Assembly (NCBI RefSeq): GCF_013407955.1
Contig: NZ_JACCBU010000001.1
Coordinates: 868,001-932,000 of the forward strand
Direction of reading: 5' to 3'
Length of the DNA stretch: 64,000 nt
From: Microlunatus parietis
GTDB lineage: Bacteria > Actinomycetota > Actinomycetes > Propionibacteriales > Propionibacteriaceae
Positions 44,966 through 54,844 of this stretch are shown piece after piece. The notes under the pieces are model-generated. The model was given only the letters and a program-made list of their open reading frames with translations. It was not told the DNA's origin and made no database searches. Made by a program: the position numbers and the translations under genes. Each line of letters begins with the position of its first letter. The first letter of the stretch is position 1.

Positions 44966-46374
44966 TGGCAGCGATGGAATCCGGGACCAAGACGTCCGCC
45001 CAGCAGTTGATCACCGACGCCCTGGCGGCCGCCACGCTGCCGGTGACGGTGCTGGTCCGCGAGACGTACCAGGCGAACCTGCGCTGGGCCAACAACCAGC
45101 TCACCACCAACGGCCAGATGCACGGCCGGGACCTCACCGTGATCAGCTTCGCCGAGGTCACCGGCGGCACGGCGGCCGGCGTGATCAGCCGGCAGGCCGG
45201 AGATGATCATGACGTGGCCGGTCAGGTGGCCGCCGCCGAACGGTCGGCCCGGGCCTCCGCCGCCGCCGATGACGCCGCCGAGCCGCTGCCCGCCGGTGAG
45301 CCGGACGCCGACTTCGACGAGCCGCCGGCCGGCACCGACATCGACGTGTTCACCGCGGTCGCGCCCGCGCTCGGCGACGCGTTCCGGCAGGCCGGCGACG
45401 AAGGCCGGCTGCTGTTCGGGTTCGCCGAGCACATCGTTACCACCAGCTATCTCGCCACCGGCGACGGCCTGCGCCGCCGGTCGGTGCAGCAGAGCGGCCG
45501 GCTCGAATTGAACGCGAAGACGGCCGACCTGACCGCGTCCGCCTGGATCGGGGCGGCGACGGCCGACTTCAGCGACCTCGACGTCCCCGGGCTGGTGGCC
45601 GAGGTGAACCAGCGGCTCGGTTGGCACGCCAACCCGGTCGACCTGCCGCCCGGCCGGTACGAGACGATCCTGCCGCCCGGCGCGATCGCCGACCTGATGA
45701 TCTACGCCTACTGGACCGCCGGCGCGAGGGCCGCCGAGGAGGGCCGGAACGTCTACTCCAACAAGCAAGGCGGCACCAGGATCGGGCAGCGGCTGAGCGA
45801 GTTGCCGATCACGCTCGCCTCCGACCCGGCCGCGCCGGGCATCGAGTGCGACCCGTTCGTGATCACCGGCAGGTCCGGTGAGAACAGCTCGGTGTTCGAC
45901 AACGGGATGCCCTTGTCCCGTACCGAATGGGTCAAGGACGGCGTCCTCAACGAGCTGATCCGGACCCGGGCGTGGGCGGCCAGATCGGCCTCCGGGCGGC
46001 CGGCCGTCGCCGAGATCGACAACTTGATCATGGACGGCGGCGGCACCGCGACGATCGAGGAGATGATCGCGGGCACCGAGCGTGGGCTGCTGTTGACCTG
46101 CCTCTGGTACATCCGCGAGGTCGACCCGCAGACCCTGCTGCTGACCGGGCTGACCCGCGACGGCGTCTACCTGATCGAGAACGGCAAGATCACCGGCGCC
46201 GTGAACAACTTCCGGTTCAACGAGTCCCCGGTCGACCTGCTGTCCCGGATCACCGAGGTCGGCCGGTCGGAGAAGACACTCTGCCGCGAGTGGAACGACT
46301 GGTTCACCCGGACGGTCATGCCTCCGGTCCGAGTGCCGGACTTCAACATGTCGACGGTCAGCCAGGCCCGTTGA
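44965..46374 (+). CDS. tldE: TldE/PmbA-type protease subunit
   Basis: About 469 aa from the ATG at 44965, which overlaps the tldD stop by one base (a GTG at 44962 is also possible). It lacks the HExxxH site, as expected for the non-catalytic partner. Family segments: NVYSNKQGGTRIGQRLSE, ITGRSGENSSVFDNGMPLS and LMIYAYWTAGA. It is longer than many PmbA proteins owing to an acidic insertion near residues 85-125 (ADDAAEPLPAGEPDADFDEP). Confidence 0.9.
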   Translation: MAAMESGTKTSAQQLITDALAAATLPVTVLVRETYQANLRWANNQLTTNGQMHGRDLTVISFAEVTGGTAAGVISRQAGDDHDVAGQVAAAERSARASAAADDAAEPLPAGEPDADFDEPPAGTDIDVFTAVAPALGDAFRQAGDEGRLLFGFAEHIVTTSYLATGDGLRRRSVQQSGRLELNAKTADLTASAWIGAATADFSDLDVPGLVAEVNQRLGWHANPVDLPPGRYETILPPGAIADLMIYAYWTAGARAAEEGRNVYSNKQGGTRIGQRLSELPITLASDPAAPGIECDPFVITGRSGENSSVFDNGMPLSRTEWVKDGVLNELIRTRAWAARSASGRPAVAEIDNLIMDGGGTATIEEMIAGTERGLLLTCLWYIREVDPQTLLLTGLTRDGVYLIENGKITGAVNNFRFNESPVDLLSRITEVGRSEKTLCREWNDWFTRTVMPPVRVPDFNMSTVSQAR

Positions 46375-46486
46375 CGAACACAACCTCAACCCCAGCCGCG
46401 ACTGTTCCTCGCCCGCGCGACCGTTGCAACGGTCGCGGATGAGTGGAGCGGTCGCGGATACACGTGCCGCGAGCCAGGAAGGCCCG

Positions 46487-46888
46487 GTGAGGACGTCGGT
46501 CCATCACGTCGAGCTCTGGGTGACCGACCTGGCCCGGGCCGAGCCGGAATGGGCCTGGCTGTTCGGCGAACTGGGCTGGTCGTTGCACCAGAACTGGCAG
46601 GACGGGCGGTCCTGGCGGGCCGCCGACGGCGCGTACGTCGTCGTCGAGCAGTCCCCGGACGTGTTGCCCGGACCGCACCGCCGGACCGCGGCCGGGCTGA
46701 ATCACCTTGCGCTCAACGCTTCCCGGGCGACGGTGGACCGGATCGCCGACGAGGGCGTACGGCACGGCTGGACGCTGCTGTTCCCGGACCGGCACCCGTA
46801 CGCCGGCGGGCCGGAGCACTACGCCGCGTACCTGATCAACAGCGACGGCTTCGAAATCGAGTTGGTGGCGCCGCGCCCGACCGGTTAG
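46487..46888 (+). CDS. VOC (glyoxalase/dioxygenase fold) protein
   Basis: 133 aa from a GTG at 46487 preceded by AGGAAGG. Metal-ligand-type positions: VHHVELWVTDLARAE at the start of the first beta-alpha module, LNHLALNAS at the start of the second, and FEIELVAP at the end. This is one VOC domain of the small, stand-alone kind. Roles in the family range from glyoxalase to antibiotic binding; none can be assigned. Confidence 0.85.
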   Translation: MRTSVHHVELWVTDLARAEPEWAWLFGELGWSLHQNWQDGRSWRAADGAYVVVEQSPDVLPGPHRRTAAGLNHLALNASRATVDRIADEGVRHGWTLLFPDRHPYAGGPEHYAAYLINSDGFEIELVAPRPTG

Positions 46889-47038
46889 CGTTGCGGCCGT
46901 GACGACTCCGGAGGCAGACAGGACCGGGGCTGCCGGTCATCCGTCAGCCCCGTGATCACTTGAACTTGATCAACTGATCGTCGCTGACCGCGGTGACCGA
47001 GACGACCCCTCGTCCCTCTCACCTCGGAGTTTCTCGTC

Positions 47039-48178
47039 ATGCCCTTCCCGCTCTATCTGCTCGCCCTGGCCGTGTTCGCCATGGGCACCTCGGAATTCAT
47101 GCTGGCCGGTCTGGTGCCGGCGCTGGCGACCGACCTCGCCGTCCCGGTCGGTACGGCCGGGCTGCTGACCTCGGCCTTCGCGATCGGCATGGTCGTCGGC
47201 GCCCCGCTGATGGTCGTCTTCGCCCGGCGTTGGCCGCGCCGAGCCGCCCTGGCTGGCTTCCTGATCTTGTTCCTGGTGGCCCACGTCGCCGGAGCGCTCA
47301 CCGACAGCTTCGCCGTGCTGTTCGCGACCCGCATGATCGCCGCCGTGACCAACGCCGGCTTCCTCGCCGTCGCGCTGAGTGTCGCCGTCGCCCTGGTGCC
47401 GGCCGACCGCAAGGGCCGTGCGTTGTCGATCTTGCTCGCCGGTACGACCCTCGCCACCATCGCCGGCGTGCCCGGCGGCGCCCTGCTCGGCACCGGCCTC
47501 GGCTGGCGGGCGACGTTCTGGGCGATCGCCGTGCTGTGCGTGCCGGCCGTGCTCGGCGTCCTGGCCGTACGGCTGCCCGACCCGGACCGGCAGTCGGTCG
47601 ACCTCGGCCGGGAGCTGGGTGAACTGCGCCGGCCGAAGTTGATCATGATCCTGCTGGTCGGCGCGCTGGTCAACGCGGCGACGTTCGGCGTGTTCACATT
47701 CCTGGCGCCGGTGGTCACCGACCTGGCCGGACTGGCCCCGGTCTGGGTGCCGGTGACGCTGATGATCTTCGGCCTCGGGTCCTTCGCCGGCGTGACGATC
47801 GCCGGCCGGCTGGCCGACCGACGGCCCTGGCTGGTGATCATGACCGGCGGCCCGGTGCTGCTGGCCGGCTGGGTCGCGTTGGCGCTCGGCGCCGCGCATC
47901 CGGCCGTGCTGATCATCCTCGTGCTGCTGCTCGGCACCCTGTCGTTCGGCGTCGGCAGCACCCTGATCGCACGAGCGCTCTACGCGGCGTCCGGGGCACC
48001 CACGATGGCCGGCGCGTACGCGACCGCGGCACTCAACGTGGGCGCCGCGCTCGGCCCGGCGGTCGCCGGGCTGTCCCTCGACACCGGCCTCGGGCTGCAG
48101 GGCCCGGCATGGATCGCCGGGGCGCTGGTCGCGGTCGCGCTGATCATGTGCGTCGCCGTCCAGCGCGCACTGCGCTGA
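47039..48178 (+). CDS. MFS exporter of the Cmx/CmrA (chloramphenicol efflux) type
   Basis: 379 aa, 12 hydrophobic helices. The first helix, AVFAMGTSEFMLAGLVPAL, and the following AGLLTSAFAIGMVVGAPLM are close to those of Cmx/CmrA exporters from Corynebacterium, Rhodococcus and Streptomyces; motif C appears as AGVPGGALLG. The exact drug range is not readable. It stands alone, with a palindrome-rich leader (TGATCA twice in 30 bp) upstream and a decayed toxin-antitoxin pair downstream. Confidence 0.85.
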   Translation: MPFPLYLLALAVFAMGTSEFMLAGLVPALATDLAVPVGTAGLLTSAFAIGMVVGAPLMVVFARRWPRRAALAGFLILFLVAHVAGALTDSFAVLFATRMIAAVTNAGFLAVALSVAVALVPADRKGRALSILLAGTTLATIAGVPGGALLGTGLGWRATFWAIAVLCVPAVLGVLAVRLPDPDRQSVDLGRELGELRRPKLIMILLVGALVNAATFGVFTFLAPVVTDLAGLAPVWVPVTLMIFGLGSFAGVTIAGRLADRRPWLVIMTGGPVLLAGWVALALGAAHPAVLIILVLLLGTLSFGVGSTLIARALYAASGAPTMAGAYATAALNVGAALGPAVAGLSLDTGLGLQGPAWIAGALVAVALIMCVAVQRALR

Positions 48179-48224
48179 CGACGCCCGTGAGATCATCGAA
48201 AGCAACGATCATGGAGGTGACCCG

Positions 48225-48362
48225 ATGGCCCAGATGCTCGTACGCAACCTCGACGATGACCCGGTCGGAGATCTGCTCGCGCGGCTCGGTTCGTCCGAGT
48301 CGCGCGAGGAGCCCGTCATCCCCGAGGATCCTGCTGATCACTCCGCAGCCGACTTCGGATGA
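48225..48362 (+). pseudogene. FitA/VapB-like antitoxin remnant
   Basis: A 45-codon frame with GGAGGTGA before the ATG. The start MAQMLVRNLDDDPVGDLLAR is the beginning of FitA-like antitoxins, which normally continue with a basic ribbon-helix-helix of about 80 residues. Here the frame switches to an acidic unrelated tail (EEPVIPEDPADHSAADFG). A deletion of the middle is likely. The stop overlaps the next frame as ATGA, which preserves the old operon layout. Confidence 0.65.
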
Positions 48363-48520
48363 GTCTCGCCTCCGATGATGCGGTGCCGGTCATCGACTTC
48401 ATGCGCACGGTCTCGGCGCGGAGCCTCATCACCACCGTGACTCGCTCCGAGCTCTACTTCGGCGCTTGGCGCCTCGACGAAGGGACGTCCGAAGAGACAT
48501 CGATCACCATGCCGCCGTAG
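48359..48520 (+). pseudogene. VapC/FitB-like PIN toxin remnant
   Basis: A 53-codon frame reads PVIDFMRTVSARSLITTVTR and SELYFGAWRLDEG, matching the first third of VapC-type PIN toxins (VxxWL...LfxSaVTxaElxxGxxxLpeG). The N-terminal Asp-containing strand is missing. After the stop, another frame resumes with DIDHHAAVALGWLLGRND, the C-terminal VapC helix motif. The gene therefore has both a deletion and a frameshift, and overlaps the end of a kinase gene. Confidence 0.6.
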
Positions 48521-48531
48521 CCCTGGGATGG

Positions 48532-50172
48532 CTACTCGGAAGGAATGATGTCGATGACCTCCCCGTTCAGGTGGGCGATCAGCCGGCCACCGTTGCCGGC
48601 CTTGCCCGACAGCAGGACCTTGATCACCCGGGTGCCGTAGAAGGGGTCGTACTCGACCCACACCTCGCGGCTGGTCGACTTGTCCGTCTTCAGGTTCTTG
48701 CCGGCCCGGCTCAGCAGCTTGGGCAGGACATCCCAGTCGATCTCGGACACGTCGACCGTCCTGGCGTCCGGTTCTCCGGGGCCCGACTGCCACAGCTCGG
48801 CGGTGCCGTCCCGATACAGGTAGGTGTCGACCGATTCCGGATCGCCGTCGACCGGGACACTGGCCAGAGCGGAGTCCTCGTACACGATGAAATGGTTGAA
48901 CTCCGTCGTGCCGGCGGCCTCCTCGAGGACCTTGATCAACTCCTCCATGCCGTCCTCGGTGTGCAGGTTCACCGGTTCGGGGACCTCGGTCGACGTCGTC
49001 GGTTCCGTACCGCCGGACGGTTGGCCCGCGAGCGCCGCCTGGAACCGCGGTACCAGCACGAACCCGGCCGAGGCAGCACCGGCGATCAGCGCCAGCACCA
49101 ACGTCCCGATGACCGCCCAGGCGACGGCGCGCGGCCGGCGTCTTCTCTGCCGCGGCGGCGGCTCGACGGTCAGGCGCTGGGTGGTCGCGGAACTCGAGAC
49201 GGCGGCGCTGTCCGCGGGATGACCGGACAGCGACGGTTCGGCGGGCGAGCCCCCGCTCGCTACCGCCGGGCCCGGGGAGCCGGCAGACGACGCCACGAGC
49301 CCGGGCCCGCTGGACTCGGGCGCGCCGGGCTCGTTGGGGAGGAGAGCGCGGGCCAGCAGCGGGTCCAGCTGCTCCGCGGTCGCCCGGTGAGCCGGATCGG
49401 CGACCAGCACCGCTTCCAGCGCCGGCCCCAGAGCCCCGGCCCGGGTCGCCGCCGGAACGACCCCGGACATCACGGCGGCCAGGGTCTCCACCGCGGTGGA
49501 CCGCCGCAACGGGTGGACGCCCTCGACGGCCACGTACAGGAGCATCCCCAAGGACCACAGGTCGGAGGCCGGGTTGCCCTCCTTGCCGTGCAACCGCTCG
49601 GGGGCGATGTAGGCCGGCGACCCGGTCAGCTCACCGGTCATGGTCAGCCGCGACGTGTCGGCCAGATCGGCGATACCGAAGTCGGTCAGCACCGGACGGC
49701 CGTCCGGCCGCAGCAACACGTTCGCCGGCTTCACATCTCGGTGGCAGATCCCGGCGGCATGCGCCGCCCGCAGCGCCCCGAGCAGCCCGCGGCCCATCGC
49801 AGCCACCTCGGCGGGCGCCATCGGACCCGCGGCCAGTCTGTCGTCCAGGGTGCCGCCGCGGACCAGTTCCATCACCAGCCACGGATGCAACTCACCGGGC
49901 ACGTCGACGATGTTGTGAATCGCGACGACGTGCGGGTGATCGATCCGGGCCAGCGCCTGCGCCTCGCGCAGCACCCGGGTCCGCAGCATCTGCGCGAAAT
50001 CCGGATCGGCCAGCAGCCCTGGGTCGGCCGGCCTGACCTCCTTCAGCGCCACCTCGCGCTGCAGGACCTCGTCCAGAGCACGCCAAACCGCGCCCATCGC
50101 GCCCGAACCGAGGCGCTCGATCAGTCGGAACCGGTTGTCGATCAGATCACCGGGCCCGCGCTCCTGTGTCAC
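48532..50172 (-). CDS. Receptor Ser/Thr protein kinase (paralogue 1)
   Basis: 546 aa. Kinase domain residues 1-275 with GSGAMGAVWRALDEV, VALKEV, HRDVKPANVLL, DFGIADL and SPAYIAPERL. Pro/Ser-rich linker, basic stretch RQRRRRPR, transmembrane helix (about 350-375), then an extracytoplasmic domain of about 160 residues. That domain has LHTEDGMEELIKVLEEAAG and VSEIDWDVLPKLL and is shared with the upstream paralogue but not with PASTA-type kinases. Starts MTQERGPGDLID like its neighbour. Probable sensor kinase; the signal is unknown. Confidence 0.92.
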   Translation of the reverse strand: MTQERGPGDLIDNRFRLIERLGSGAMGAVWRALDEVLQREVALKEVRPADPGLLADPDFAQMLRTRVLREAQALARIDHPHVVAIHNIVDVPGELHPWLVMELVRGGTLDDRLAAGPMAPAEVAAMGRGLLGALRAAHAAGICHRDVKPANVLLRPDGRPVLTDFGIADLADTSRLTMTGELTGSPAYIAPERLHGKEGNPASDLWSLGMLLYVAVEGVHPLRRSTAVETLAAVMSGVVPAATRAGALGPALEAVLVADPAHRATAEQLDPLLARALLPNEPGAPESSGPGLVASSAGSPGPAVASGGSPAEPSLSGHPADSAAVSSSATTQRLTVEPPPRQRRRRPRAVAWAVIGTLVLALIAGAASAGFVLVPRFQAALAGQPSGGTEPTTSTEVPEPVNLHTEDGMEELIKVLEEAAGTTEFNHFIVYEDSALASVPVDGDPESVDTYLYRDGTAELWQSGPGEPDARTVDVSEIDWDVLPKLLSRAGKNLKTDKSTSREVWVEYDPFYGTRVIKVLLSGKAGNGGRLIAHLNGEVIDIIPSE

Positions 50173-50248
50173 CCGGCTCAGCCTACGGGAGCGCGGGACG
50201 CGGAGCCCCGCGGAACACGTCCCGGGAGCCTCCGTGCCTCCGGACGGG

Positions 50249-51949
50249 CTACTGGGCCGGATTGACCTCGATCACCGTGCCGTCCAGGTCGGCCGTGAGA
50301 TAGCCGCCGCCGTACTTGTCGGTGAGGTAGACCATGATCACCGGTTCACCGTCGGTGAAGATGCCCGTGCCGTCCAAGATCAGATAGCGGTTCTCCGGCT
50401 TCTTCAGATTCAGGCGATTGTTGGCCTGCTTCATCAGGGACGGCAGGATGCTCCAGTCGATCCGCGCCGCATCGACCGCCTTGACCTCCCGGCCGGCATT
50501 GGACGAGGTCGACTGCTCGGCGACGCCGTCGCGATAGCTGTACCGGTCGATGGCACCCTTGCGTCCCTTCACGGGTACGTCGGCGACCGCGTAGTCCGGA
50601 TAGACGACGACCCGGCTGAACCTCGTGGTGCCGGCCTTCTTCTTGAGCGCCCGGATCGCTTGCTCCATGCCCTTCTCGGTGTGCAGCGATACGGTCTTCG
50701 CGGCCTCGGGTGAATCACGGGGCGTCGGCTTCGCAGCTTCCTTCGTAGGCCTGTCCGCAGGCGGGTCCACCGGCTCGTCGTCGGCCGACGGGGACCACTC
50801 GGGGCGCTGCTCGGCCGACAGCGCCTGCTGCCGGAACCACGGCACCACGGCGTTGCCGATCAGCGCGGCACCCGCGATCAGTGCCAGGATCAGGGCGCCG
50901 ATGGCGACGCTGACCCCGACGCCGGACCGGCGCTTCGTCGAAGCCGGCTCCTTGGGCGGCACCTGGGGCCAGAGCTGGTTCGTCGCCGAACCCTGACCGC
51001 CCCCGGGCAGGGACTGGACGGCGGGTGAGCCGGCGCTGGCGGCCACCGGGTACGGGGAGCCGGCCGACGTCGGGTACGGCAGCGGAGAGGCAACGACCAG
51101 GCCGGCGGGCGGCAGCTGGAGGGCCCGGACCAGCAGCGCGTCGAGCTGCTCGGCGTTCGCCCGGCGGGCCGGATCGGCGACCAGCACCGCGCGCAACGCC
51201 GGATCGAGCGCCCCGGCCCGGGTCGCGGCCGGGACCACGCCGGACATCACCGCGGCCAGAGTGGCGGCCGCCGTCGCCCGGCGCAGCGGGTGGTTCCCCT
51301 CGACGGCCACGTACAGCAGCATGCCGAGCGACCACAGGTCCGAGGCCGGATTGCCCTCGCTGCCGTACAGGCGCTCCGGGGCGATGTAGGCCGGCGACCC
51401 GGTCAGCCCGCCGGTCATCGTCAGCCGGGACGTGTCGGCGAGGTCGGCGATGCCGAAGTCGGTCAGCACCGGGCTGCCGTCCGGCCGGAGCAGCACGTTC
51501 GCCGGCTTGACGTCGCGATGGCAGATCCCGGCGGCGTGCGCGGCTCGCAGCGCGCCGAGCAGCCCGCGGCCCAGCTCGGCCACCTCGTCCGGCCGCAGCG
51601 GGCCGCAGGCGAGCCTGTCCTCCAACGTGCCGCCGCGAACGAGTTCCATGACCAGCCACGGGTGGACCTCGCCGGGCAGGTCGACGATGTGGTGGATCGT
51701 GACGACGTGCGGGTGGTCGATCCGGGCCAGTGCCTGGGCCTCTCGGAGCACCCGGGTCCGCAGCATCTCGGCGAACTCGGGATCGGTGGCCAGCCCCGGG
51801 TCGGCCGGCTTGACCTCCTTCAGCGCCACCTCGCGCTGCAGCACCTCGTCGAGCGCCCGCCAGACCGCCCCCATCGCACCCGAACCGAGGCGCTCGATCA
51901 GTCGGAACCGGCCGTCGATCAGATCACCGGGCCCCCGCTCCTGTGTCAC
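50249..51949 (-). CDS. Receptor Ser/Thr protein kinase (paralogue 2)
   Basis: 566 aa. Near-identical N-terminal half to the next gene (MTQERGPGDLIDGRFRLIER, HRDVKPANVLL, DFGIADLADTSRLTM). The linker and transmembrane region have diverged. The extracytoplasmic domain keeps LHTEKGMEQAIRALKKKAG, DAARIDWSILPSLM and a final strand VIEVNPAQ. The tandem arrangement (76 bp apart, same strand) shows a local duplication, after which the sensor halves diverged faster than the kinase halves. Confidence 0.92.
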   Translation of the reverse strand: MTQERGPGDLIDGRFRLIERLGSGAMGAVWRALDEVLQREVALKEVKPADPGLATDPEFAEMLRTRVLREAQALARIDHPHVVTIHHIVDLPGEVHPWLVMELVRGGTLEDRLACGPLRPDEVAELGRGLLGALRAAHAAGICHRDVKPANVLLRPDGSPVLTDFGIADLADTSRLTMTGGLTGSPAYIAPERLYGSEGNPASDLWSLGMLLYVAVEGNHPLRRATAAATLAAVMSGVVPAATRAGALDPALRAVLVADPARRANAEQLDALLVRALQLPPAGLVVASPLPYPTSAGSPYPVAASAGSPAVQSLPGGGQGSATNQLWPQVPPKEPASTKRRSGVGVSVAIGALILALIAGAALIGNAVVPWFRQQALSAEQRPEWSPSADDEPVDPPADRPTKEAAKPTPRDSPEAAKTVSLHTEKGMEQAIRALKKKAGTTRFSRVVVYPDYAVADVPVKGRKGAIDRYSYRDGVAEQSTSSNAGREVKAVDAARIDWSILPSLMKQANNRLNLKKPENRYLILDGTGIFTDGEPVIMVYLTDKYGGGYLTADLDGTVIEVNPAQ

Positions 51950-51985
51950 GGAGTCAGCCTACGGGAGCAGGGTCGGGCCAAGGGG

Positions 51986-54844
51986 TCAGACGTCGTCCGA
52001 ATCGTCCGGTACGAAATCGACGACGCCCCGCCGCATCGAGGTGACGATCGTCCGGGCCGTGTTCCGCAGCTCGCCGGGCCCGGCGGCGTGGCCGACCTGG
52101 TCGGCGAAGTCGATCACCTGGCGGACCCAGCGGACGAAGTCGCCCGCGGTCAGGCCGGAGTCGGTGAGCACCGCCGACAAGGGCCGGCCGGCGGCCCAGG
52201 CGAAGGCGGCCTGGCTGAAGCCGATGTCCGGCTCCGGCCCGGGCTCGAGCCGGGCGTCCCGCTCGACCAGGGACACCTCGCGCCAGATCCGCCGCAGCTG
52301 GGTCATCGCCGCGTCGGTCCGACTGTCCGGCATCCGCGGCCGGCGTATCCCGTCATCGCTGCGCCGGGCCTCGAACACCAGCGACGCCAGCACGGCGGCG
52401 AGTTGCGGATGGCTCAGCCCGTCGAAGACGCCGGCCCGAATGCACTCGGCGGCGACCAGGTCCAGCTCGCTGTAGATCCGGGCCAGCATCCGGCCCTCGT
52501 CGGTGACCTCGTCGCCGTCGGCCAGATAGCCGAGCGACTGCAGCACGGTGCAGATCCGGTCGAACCGGTTCGCGATCGTGTTGGTCCGCGACGCCATCCG
52601 CCGCTCGGTCTGGGCCACCTCGCGTTCCAGCCGGAGGGCGCGCTCGGACCAGCGGGCGTGCGCCTCCCGGTCCGGGCACTCGTGGCACGGATGGTTCCGC
52701 AACCGCTCCCGCAGCTCGGCGATCCGCTCGGTGAGCTCCGGGTCGGCCGGCACCCGGTGCCGCTGCGGATCAAGATCGACTCCGGCCAGCTTGGATCGCA
52801 GCGCGGCGGCGAGGTTGCGCCGGGACGCCGGTTCCCGCGGGTCGAACCGCTTGTTGATCTTCATCCGGCTGACCGCCTTCACCGGGGTCGGGAAGTCGAC
52901 CAGGCTGAGCCGTCGTACCTGCCGGTCCTCGGTCAGCACTAGCGGCCGCGGATCCGAGGAACCCTTGCGGTCCCTGGTGCCCGGGTCGATGATCACGGCC
53001 CAGCCCTGGCTCCGCCCCTGCGGCACCCGGATCACGTCGCCGGGCTGCAAGATCAACAACGACTCCAGCGCCTCGGCCCGGCGGTCGGACTTGCGGCTGC
53101 GGGCCAGTTCGGCTTCCGTCGCCGAGATCTCGGCGCGCAGCTTCGCGTACTCGGCGAAGTCGCCGCGCTCGCACTCGGCCGCCTCCCAGTAGCCGGCGAC
53201 GGCCTCGCTGTTCTTGGCGAGGGTACGGGCCCAGCCGACCACCGACCGGTCCGACTGGAACTGCGCGAACGACTGCTCCAGCAGGGTTCTGGCCCGCTCC
53301 CGGCCGACGGTGCCGACCAGGTTCACCGCCATGTTGTACGTGGGCGCGAAGGACGACTTCAGCGGGTACGTCCGCCGCGAGGCCAGCCCGGCCAGTGCCC
53401 GCGGGTCGAGGCCCGGCTGCCACAGCACGACGGCGTGACCCTCGATGTCGATGCCGCGCCGGCCGGCCCGTCCGGTCAGCTGGGTGTATTCGCCGGGCGT
53501 GATGTCGGCGTGCGATTCGCCGTTGTACTTGACCAGCTTCTCCAGCACCACGCTGCGGGCCGGCATGTTGATCCCGAGCGCCAGCGTCTCGGTCGCGAAC
53601 ACGACCTTGATCAACCCGCGGACGAACGCCTCCTCCACGCATTCCTTGTAGGCGGGCAGCATCCCGGCGTGATGGGCCGCGATCCCCCGCTCCAGCGCCT
53701 CGGCGAACCGACCATGATCAAGAGCGCGCAGATCGGCGCCGCTGAGACCTGACACGTGCCGTTCGATGATCAGCGAGATATCCCGGCGCTCCTCCGGCGA
53801 GGTGAGCTTGATGCCCGACGCCAGCAGCTGCCCGACCGCCGCGTCGCAGCCGACCCGGGAGAAGATGAACACGATCGCCGGCAGCAGGGCCTCGGCGTCC
53901 AGCCGCTCCACCAGGTCCGGCCGGCTCGGCACCATCGATCGGGACGGCCGTCCGGCGCCACCGTCGGCGAACCGCTTGTGCGCGGCGCCGCCGTACCGCC
54001 CGCTGCCGTACGCGACGGTGCGTTTGCCCTTCCCGGTCCGGCCGCGCGGCCGCCGCGAGTCGTCCCGGACCCGGCGGCCCTCGTCCCGGGCGATCTTGAT
54101 CAACTCCGGGTTCACCTCGGCCTTGCCGGGCTGCGGCGTCGCCTGCGCGGTCGGCGCCACGTCGGCGAAAAGATCATGGATCCGCTTGCCCACCATGACG
54201 TGCTGGAACAGCGGCACCGGCCGCCGCTCGGACACCACGACGGCGACGTCGCCGCGCACCTCGGTCAGCCACTCGCCGAATTCCTCGGCGTTGCTCACGG
54301 TCGCCGACAGGGCGATCAGCTGGATCGACTCGGCCAGCCCGATGATCACTTCCTCCCAGACCGCGCCGCGGAACCGGTCGGCCAGGTAGTGCACCTCGTC
54401 CATCACCACGTAGCCGAGGTTGGCCAGCGTCGCGGACCGGGCGTAGATCATGTTGCGCAGCACCTCGGTGGTCATCACGACCACCGGCGCCTCGGAGTTG
54501 ATCGAGGTGTCGCCGGTCAGCAGGCCGACCGACGCGGCGCCGTGGGCGCGCACCAGGTCGGCGTACTTCTGGTTGGACAGCGCCTTGATCGGCGTGGTGT
54601 AGAAGCACTTCCGACCACTCCGCAACGCCAGGAAGACCGCGAACTCGCCGACGATCGTCTTGCCGGCCCCGGTCGGCGCCGCGACCAGCACGCCGGATCC
54701 GCTCTCGACATGGGCGCACGCCTCGCGCTGGTAGTCGTCCAGCTCGAAGCCGTAGCCGCCCGCGAACTCCGCCAGCTGCGGGCTCAGCTGCCGTTGCCGG
54801 AACCTGGCGTACGCCGCGGCCGGATCTGAACTCGCCTGCTCCAT
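51986..54844 (-). CDS. helY: Ski2-like DEAD/DEAH-box helicase
   Basis: 952 aa from the ATG at 54842-54844. Motif I APTGAGKT, motif Ia TTPIKALSNQKY, motif II DEVHY, motif III ALSATVSN, motif IV region IVFIFSRVGCD, motif V EETLALGIN-type (FATETLALGINMPAR), and motif VI QLTGRAGRRG. The C-terminal half matches mycobacterial HelY. The Cys pair in HPCHECPDREAH may be zinc-linked. In other actinobacteria helY follows tatA-tatC; here a 5-kb block separates them. Its first 61 bp overlap the end of the acyltransferase gene. Confidence 0.93.
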   Translation of the reverse strand: MEQASSDPAAAYARFRQRQLSPQLAEFAGGYGFELDDYQREACAHVESGSGVLVAAPTGAGKTIVGEFAVFLALRSGRKCFYTTPIKALSNQKYADLVRAHGAASVGLLTGDTSINSEAPVVVMTTEVLRNMIYARSATLANLGYVVMDEVHYLADRFRGAVWEEVIIGLAESIQLIALSATVSNAEEFGEWLTEVRGDVAVVVSERRPVPLFQHVMVGKRIHDLFADVAPTAQATPQPGKAEVNPELIKIARDEGRRVRDDSRRPRGRTGKGKRTVAYGSGRYGGAAHKRFADGGAGRPSRSMVPSRPDLVERLDAEALLPAIVFIFSRVGCDAAVGQLLASGIKLTSPEERRDISLIIERHVSGLSGADLRALDHGRFAEALERGIAAHHAGMLPAYKECVEEAFVRGLIKVVFATETLALGINMPARSVVLEKLVKYNGESHADITPGEYTQLTGRAGRRGIDIEGHAVVLWQPGLDPRALAGLASRRTYPLKSSFAPTYNMAVNLVGTVGRERARTLLEQSFAQFQSDRSVVGWARTLAKNSEAVAGYWEAAECERGDFAEYAKLRAEISATEAELARSRKSDRRAEALESLLILQPGDVIRVPQGRSQGWAVIIDPGTRDRKGSSDPRPLVLTEDRQVRRLSLVDFPTPVKAVSRMKINKRFDPREPASRRNLAAALRSKLAGVDLDPQRHRVPADPELTERIAELRERLRNHPCHECPDREAHARWSERALRLEREVAQTERRMASRTNTIANRFDRICTVLQSLGYLADGDEVTDEGRMLARIYSELDLVAAECIRAGVFDGLSHPQLAAVLASLVFEARRSDDGIRRPRMPDSRTDAAMTQLRRIWREVSLVERDARLEPGPEPDIGFSQAAFAWAAGRPLSAVLTDSGLTAGDFVRWVRQVIDFADQVGHAAGPGELRNTARTIVTSMRRGVVDFVPDDSDDV

